Assembly (NCBI GenBank): GCA_000496215.1
Contig: KI543220.1
Span: 1-19,702, forward strand
Direction of reading: 5' to 3'
Length of the DNA: 19,702 nt
Source of the DNA: an uncultured archaeon A07HN63
GTDB lineage: Archaea; Halobacteriota; Halobacteria; Halobacteriales; Haloferacaceae
The notes beneath the pieces are model-generated. The model did no database searches and was not told the DNA's origin. It saw only the letters and a program-made list of their open reading frames with translations. Position numbers and translations under genes: made by a program. Of the stretch, positions 14,749 to 19,702 are shown piece by piece (position 1 is the stretch's first letter; every line of letters starts with the position of its first letter).

Positions 14749-17700
14749 ATGCGACTTCGCACCGCGCTGAACGAGTACAAACGTAACCGTGACGGGCGGT
14801 TTCCGGCGGAATGTCGGACCACCGACGGTGCGTTTTCAGCTCACGGGGATCGACTCGTCTACGTCGACCCCGAAGGCAGTTTGCGGGACTACTCTTCGGC
14901 GCTTTCCGGCCTCTACGGTATCGACCGTGCCCGACTGGGTATCGAGACGAAAAACGGGACACAGTGGTTCGACGAGTTCGCCACCGTTCGCCAGCACTAC
15001 TACGGGGAGACCAACGTCGTCGAGACGGAGTACGATGCCGACGGGTTCACCGTCCACCAGTACGATCTGACGCTCGGACGAGCCCACCTCACACACGTCG
15101 AGTTACGGGGCTCGATCCCGCCGAATGCGGAGCTGACGGCGTTTCTCACGTTCGCGCCCGGCGGACAGGAATCGAAGGTCGGCCGGCTCATCCACGGCGA
15201 TGCCGGCCCCAATGACACCAGTGCCGTCGAGGTGTTCCACCGCACCGAACACGATTACGTGACTGCCTCGACGGGCATCGTCGACGTCCGCGGCCAGATC
15301 CCCGAGCGGTTCGACGAGATCCTCTCCGACGAGGCCTACGAGTTCCCCCGCGATGCGGTTATCAACCGCTTCGAGGACACCCACCTCAGCGGCGATGTCG
15401 TCGTCAACGCCCCGCTGGAGCAGAGCGGGCGAGCGGCAAAGACCACCCTCATCACGCAGCTCTCGGATCACGATACCGTCGACCGTGAGGCGGCGCTCAG
15501 GGATCTGCGGCAATGTGCAGAGGCCAACCGGACGGCCGACGACATCCGGGAGGCCGGGCGGGAGCGAGCCGCGGTGTCGGTCCCGGATTCGGCCCCGAAC
15601 AGCAACGTCGTTCGCTCCGATCTTCGCGCGCTCGCGCTGCTACACGCGCCGAGTGGCGCCCACATCGCCGCGCCGGAGTTCGACCCCTTCTACGCCCATT
15701 CGGGCGGCTACGGCTATACGTGGTTCCGCGACGAAGCCGAGGTCGGCCGGAACCTGCTGGCCGCCGACGAGCGACTCGATCTGGAGCTGGGAGATTCGCT
15801 GGCCGAGACGGCCCGGTTTCTCTGTCGCACACAGGAGGCGGACGGCTCGTGGTCACACCGGGTGTGGGCCATCGATAGCTCCCTCGCGCCGGGGTGGGCC
15901 CATGGTCGGATTGAGGGCGGCAGCAACGACGACTATCAGGCCGACCAGACGGCCTACGCGGTTACCTTTCTCGCGGAGTATCTGTCGGTACGCGGCGACC
16001 AGCTCGACGCCGATCTGGGGGCAAGGATCCGAGAGACGATCGAGGCCGGCATCGACGCACTCGACGACTCCCTCGGTGACGACGGGCTGCCGGAGCCCTG
16101 TCAGAACCTCTGGGAGAACATGTCGGGGCGGTTTACCCACACCGCAGCCACCTTTCTCACCGCCTACGCCAAGGTCGGTACCGCGCCGGTCGACGACGAG
16201 CTGTCGGGCCACGCCGAGAAACAGGCCGAGAGTGTGTTCGAGGCGTTCGGTCGACTGTGGAGCGAGAAACGCGAGGCCTACGGGATCCGGCTGAACGCCA
16301 GCGGCAAACTCGACGACCGGATCGACTCGGCCACGTTCGGTGTCGTCGATGCGATGGCCGCCTACGACAGTCTCGCCGATACCGATCTCGATAGCGACAC
16401 ACTCGACCGGCTCACCGATCACGTCCAGTCGCTGTTCGACGCGCTCTATCGTGATCCCGCCGACAGCGACGTGGCCGGACTGGCTCGCTTCGAGGGCGAC
16501 ACCTGGCGCGGGGAGGGCCAGCAGGGCGAGAAAATCTGGTCGGTCTCGACCGGCTGGGGGGCGACAGCAGCCACCGACCTCGGCGTCTTGTTATCCGAGT
16601 ACGACCGCGAGGTCGACGCCACGGAGTGTTTCGAACAGGCCGGCACGCTTTACGAGCAAATGTTGCCCGGCGGTCCGCTGACAACCGAGGCCGGCTACCT
16701 CGCCGAGCAGGCTTTCGACGACGGCACGGTCGACGGCGCGGCACCGCTCGGCTGGTCACACTCGCTGCGGCTGCGGGCGACGGCGACGCTCCGCGAGCAG
16801 AACGCCCTGCCGCTGTCGTCGCCAGCCCCGTCGGGGCCCGAAGGCCGACCACGGTGGACGACCGGCGAAAAGTACGGCGTCGCCACGGTCGCCGATCACG
16901 GAAAGGACGATGCCTCGAAGGTGTGGTTCACACTGACCGAGGGCGCGCTAACCGAGATTCGGTTCCCGCGGGTCGACCTGATGAACCTCCGGACCGTCGA
17001 CTTCGTGATCGCCGACGCCGCCGACAAATCCGAGTACACCGCCCGGACGTACAACGAGACACGCCGCGACGACGACACCGAAACCATCGAGCGATACGTC
17101 GAGCCGGCCGACGACGACGCACTGCTGTTCCGCCATATCATCACCGAACAGGGCGACGGCCGCGGCCACAGGTGGACGCTCACCGTCGAGTACGCCATCG
17201 ACCCCGATCACGACGCCATCCTCGCCGATGTGACGTTCGAACACGACGATGCCAACGAGTACGAACTCTACTCGGTTGCCGATATCTCGCTGACAAACAC
17301 CGGCACCCGCGACCGCGGCTACCGGCTCGGCGAGCGGGGGAACTATCATCTGGCCGCCCGGGATGCCGAGGCCTACGACACCGGCGCGGAGGCGCTGTTG
17401 ACCGATCAGGAGGGTGACGTCTACAGCGTCGCGGCGGCGATGACGACCAGCAGCCGGTTCGACTGGGCGACCGTCGGCGCAGCCGGCTCCGCCCACCTCG
17501 CCAAGCTGTTCAGCGAGGGCGAGGAGCCGCTGCCGAACGACCGACTCGACGACGACAACATCGTCCTCGCGGGTCGCGTCGGTACCGGCAAGGAAATCAC
17601 CGAAACAGTGGCACTTGGCTTCGCTGACAATGCCGACACCGCCGCCGCGCTCGGCGAGGCGCAGGGCGCCCTCGACACCGGGTACGAGGCTGTCCGGTCG

Positions 17701-19315
17701 ACCTACACCGAGACGTGGCGCGAGTTCCTCGCCGACAAGGAGATTCCCGAGTTTATCACCGAGGATGAGGGGCTCTACAACCAGTACAAGAGCTGTCTGA
17801 TGGCGCTGCGTGCGGTCGAGGACAAGACGTACATCGGCGCGGGCATCGCCAGCCCCTCGGTTCCGTGGGGTGAGGCCGTCACCGCCGACGAGCCGAAGGG
17901 CTACGGCTACAATTTCGTCTGGTCGCGGGACCTCTATCAGGTCTTTACCGTCTTCGAGGCCGTCGGCGACCACAAGACAGCGGCCGACGCCCTGGGGTAT
18001 ATCTACGAGTACCAGCAGGACGACGAGGGGTTCATTCCGCAGAACACCTACGTCAACGGCCTGACCCGCTGGGGTGGCGAACAGATCGACAACATCTCCT
18101 TCCCGCTGATCATGGCGTACCAGTTGGCCGAAAACGGGGTGACGTTCGACGATGTGGACTTCGAGTACATCAACGTCAAGCGGTCGGCCGACTACGTCGC
18201 CCGCAACGGGCCAGCGACCGCACAGGAGCGCTGGGAGGAGGAGGCCGGCTACTCGCCGTCGTCTATCGCCGCCGAGGTCGCCGGCCTCGTCTGTGCGGGC
18301 GATCTGGCTATCGACGAGGGCGAGACGGCCGACGCGCTCGTCTGGCTCGCACTGGCCGACGACTGGGCCCAGAAGGTCGAGGACTGGTGTGCGACCAAGA
18401 CCGGGACCGAGCTCCACACCAACACGCCGTACTACGTGCGCGTCACGCGGGACGGCAACCCCGAGGCGGGCCATCTGCGGACGCTGGCCAACGCCGGGCC
18501 GACGCTCGACGAACGCGAGATCATCGACGGCGGCTTCCTCGAACTCGCCCGGCTCGGCATCAAGCCGGCCGACGACGAGATCATCGAGAACTCGATCACC
18601 GAGGTCGACAACACGATCCGCATCGACACGCCGCAGGGGCCGGCCTTCTACCGCTACAACGGCGACGGTTACGGCGAGCGCGCCCTCGGCGAGAAGGGCG
18701 CGCCGTGGTCGGTCCAGACCAAGGGCAAGGGCCGGCTGTGGCCCATCTTCACCGGCGAACGCGGCGAGTACGAGCTGCTCGCCGGCACCAGCGAGGGCGA
18801 GCTCGCACCGCGAAACCTGCTCGAAACGATGGCCGGCTTCGCCAACAGCGGCCGGATGATCGCCGAGCAGGTCTGGGATCGCCACATCGACAACGAGTAC
18901 AACTGGGAGATGGGCGAGGGGAACCGGCGCGGCGACGCCGCTGGCCTGGAGTATGGCCCAGTTCGTCCGGCTGGCCCACGGGATCGCGGCCGGCGAGCCA
19001 GTCGAGACGCCGGCTGTCGTCGACGAGCGATATCGATCTGCCAGTCGGCCAGCAGGACCGACACTACAAGTGGACAGCACGAGCACGTCGACCCAGAAAT
19101 CCACGGACGCGGAGACCCTGACGATCACCGGCGAGACCGATGGCGCGCTGGTGGCGATGAAGGCAACCGACGAGGCGACGGTGACCACCGTCGAGGACGG
19201 CAAGTTCGAACTCACGCTGCCTGTCAGTCACGGCGAGCGAACGGTGACGGTGGCTGCCGCCAGCGATGAGGAGCTCTCGACGGCCGCCACGACGGTGATA
19301 GAGCTGTCGATCTAG
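14749..19315 (+). pseudogene. Glucan 1,4-alpha-glucosidase with two GH15-like halves, frameshifted near its 3' end
   Basis: This enzyme releases glucose from the non-reducing ends of alpha-glucans. ATG 14749 follows non-coding AT-rich DNA. The N-half (about 1-695) has a beta-rich start, then an (alpha/alpha)6-like part with TWFRDEAE (W325), NLWENMSG (E456) and GEKIWSVS (E594). The C-half (from about 700) has a beta-rich start at EKYGVATVADHGKDD, then FVWSRDLYQ (W1058), ERWEEEAGYSPSS (acid candidates E1163-E1165) and AEQVWD (base candidate E1373). At about 18917-18923 one extra base (GGGGAAC instead of GGGGAC) breaks the frame. The continuation GTGAATPLAWSMAQFVRLAH and a C-terminal beta domain (TITGETDGALVAMKATDEAT) lie in the next frame and stop at 19315. 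Repaired length is about 1,521 residues. Unrepaired, translation runs on in nonsense to 19269 and loses the last barrel helix. No signal peptide; probably cytosolic, partnered with the GH13 gene. The clean tail suggests a sequencing indel or recent mutation. Confidence 0.88.
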
Positions 19316-19428
19316 CGAGAATGGACGGACGAATTCAGAGTGTGAGAACGTCCTGCAATTGAGGTGCAGTTTGACCACCTTTCGGACGGCCCCGCGATGT
19401 TTTTGCGGCCCGACACCCTAGAACCGGT

Positions 19429-19702
19429 ATGGCTACCTACAGGCGGCGAACGCGGATTCGCGCGCCGCTCGACGATGTCTGGGCGTTTCATGCACAGATT
19501 GACGGGCTGGAGGCGCTGACACCGGGGTGGATGGGGCTCTCAGTGCGTGGCGTTCGCGGTCCCGATGGCGACTCAGATCCCGACGAACTGGTCGCCGGCA
19601 GCGAGATCGACATGGCGAGCCAGCCGTTCGGCCCTGGTTGCCGGACATCGGAGTGGCGCTCGCGGATCGTCGAACGAGACCGCGACGAGGGGTACCGGAT
19701 GT
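19429..19702 (+). CDS. SRPBCC family protein, 3'-truncated by the window edge
   Basis: The visible 91 residues start MATYRRRTRIRAPLDDVWAF, the N-terminal strand and helix of the START/Bet v1-like (SRPBCC) fold. They continue through a helix with LEALTPGWMGLSV, an acidic GPDGDSDPDEL loop, a strand with GSEIDMASQPFGPG and EWRSRIVERDRDEGYRM. This pattern matches a haloarchaeal group of stand-alone SRPBCC proteins, often labelled cyclase/dehydrase. The fold makes a hydrophobic ligand pocket; the ligand and role are unknown. The start codon is chosen because the preceding 113 bp are non-coding. The remaining portion, probably another 60-80 residues, is outside the window. Confidence 0.82.
   Translation, partial: MATYRRRTRIRAPLDDVWAFHAQIDGLEALTPGWMGLSVRGVRGPDGDSDPDELVAGSEIDMASQPFGPGCRTSEWRSRIVERDRDEGYRM

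Noticed and set aside
16948..19215. A 755-codon open frame on the minus strand opposite the glucoamylase gene
   Set aside because: It is antisense to a clearly conserved GH15 protein. Long open antisense frames are common in GC-rich haloarchaeal genes because of third-position GC bias, and its translation shows no recognisable domain.
19360..19390. Weak CTGCA/TGCAG dyad after the glucoamylase gene as a terminator
   Set aside because: The arms are only five bases long and no clear T-tract follows, so a terminator cannot be supported.
1..19702. CRISPR array, tRNA/rRNA, insertion sequence, toxin-antitoxin or defence system
   Set aside because: I saw no regularly spaced repeats, cloverleaf-like sequences, transposase motifs or defence domains on either strand.

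Overview
The window reads as haloarchaeal (class Halobacteria) chromosomal DNA. The base composition is GC-rich, the predicted proteins are very acidic (Asp/Glu-rich), and there is a full-length archaeal TATA-binding protein, an F420-dependent NADP reductase and a Tat-type lipoprotein signal. Histidine kinases carry the haloarchaeal RHNVRN/RHDVLN type of H-box. Several genes have a TATA-like box 26-31 nt before the start codon, the arrangement expected for leaderless haloarchaeal transcripts. The genus cannot be fixed from this sequence alone.

Layout, left to right. Positions 1-3071 hold housekeeping-type genes: the 3' part of an NADPH-dependent F420 reductase, a small acidic protein on the opposite strand, an inositol monophosphatase family enzyme and a DUF63-type membrane protein whose frame is broken by one base. 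Positions 3274-9846 are a sensing and uptake block. A 7TM-PAS histidine kinase (also frame-broken near its 3' end) is followed, on the opposite strand, by a three-gene NitT/TauT-type ABC importer operon and a second histidine kinase with an unusual C-terminal membrane domain. No response regulator is present. Positions 10025-12492 contain tbp, a winged-helix regulator abutting a small membrane protein gene, a stand-alone CinA C-terminal-type amidase and an acidic hypothetical protein. Positions 12536-19315 form an alpha-glucan utilisation pair: a cytoplasmic GH13 alpha-amylase and a ~1,500-residue GH15 glucoamylase, transcribed divergently from an AT-rich 239-bp region. The window ends in the 5' part of a SRPBCC-fold protein.

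How they may work together: the GH13 and GH15 enzymes lack secretion signals, so they probably act in sequence on intracellular glycogen or imported maltodextrin to give glucose. The importer genes form one transcription unit with overlapping or near-overlapping ends. The two kinases on either side of the importer may or may not regulate it.

Most notable observations: (1) three conserved genes each carry one single-base indel, which suggests assembly errors or recent decay; (2) the glucoamylase contains two GH15-like halves, each with WxRD and Glu-containing motifs; (3) one kinase has a four-helix membrane domain after its ATPase domain; (4) the tbp promoter region holds three closely spaced TATA-like boxes and a perfect 9-bp inverted repeat. 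I found no CRISPR array, tRNA, rRNA, insertion sequence or defence system, and no clear evidence of a wholly new system.
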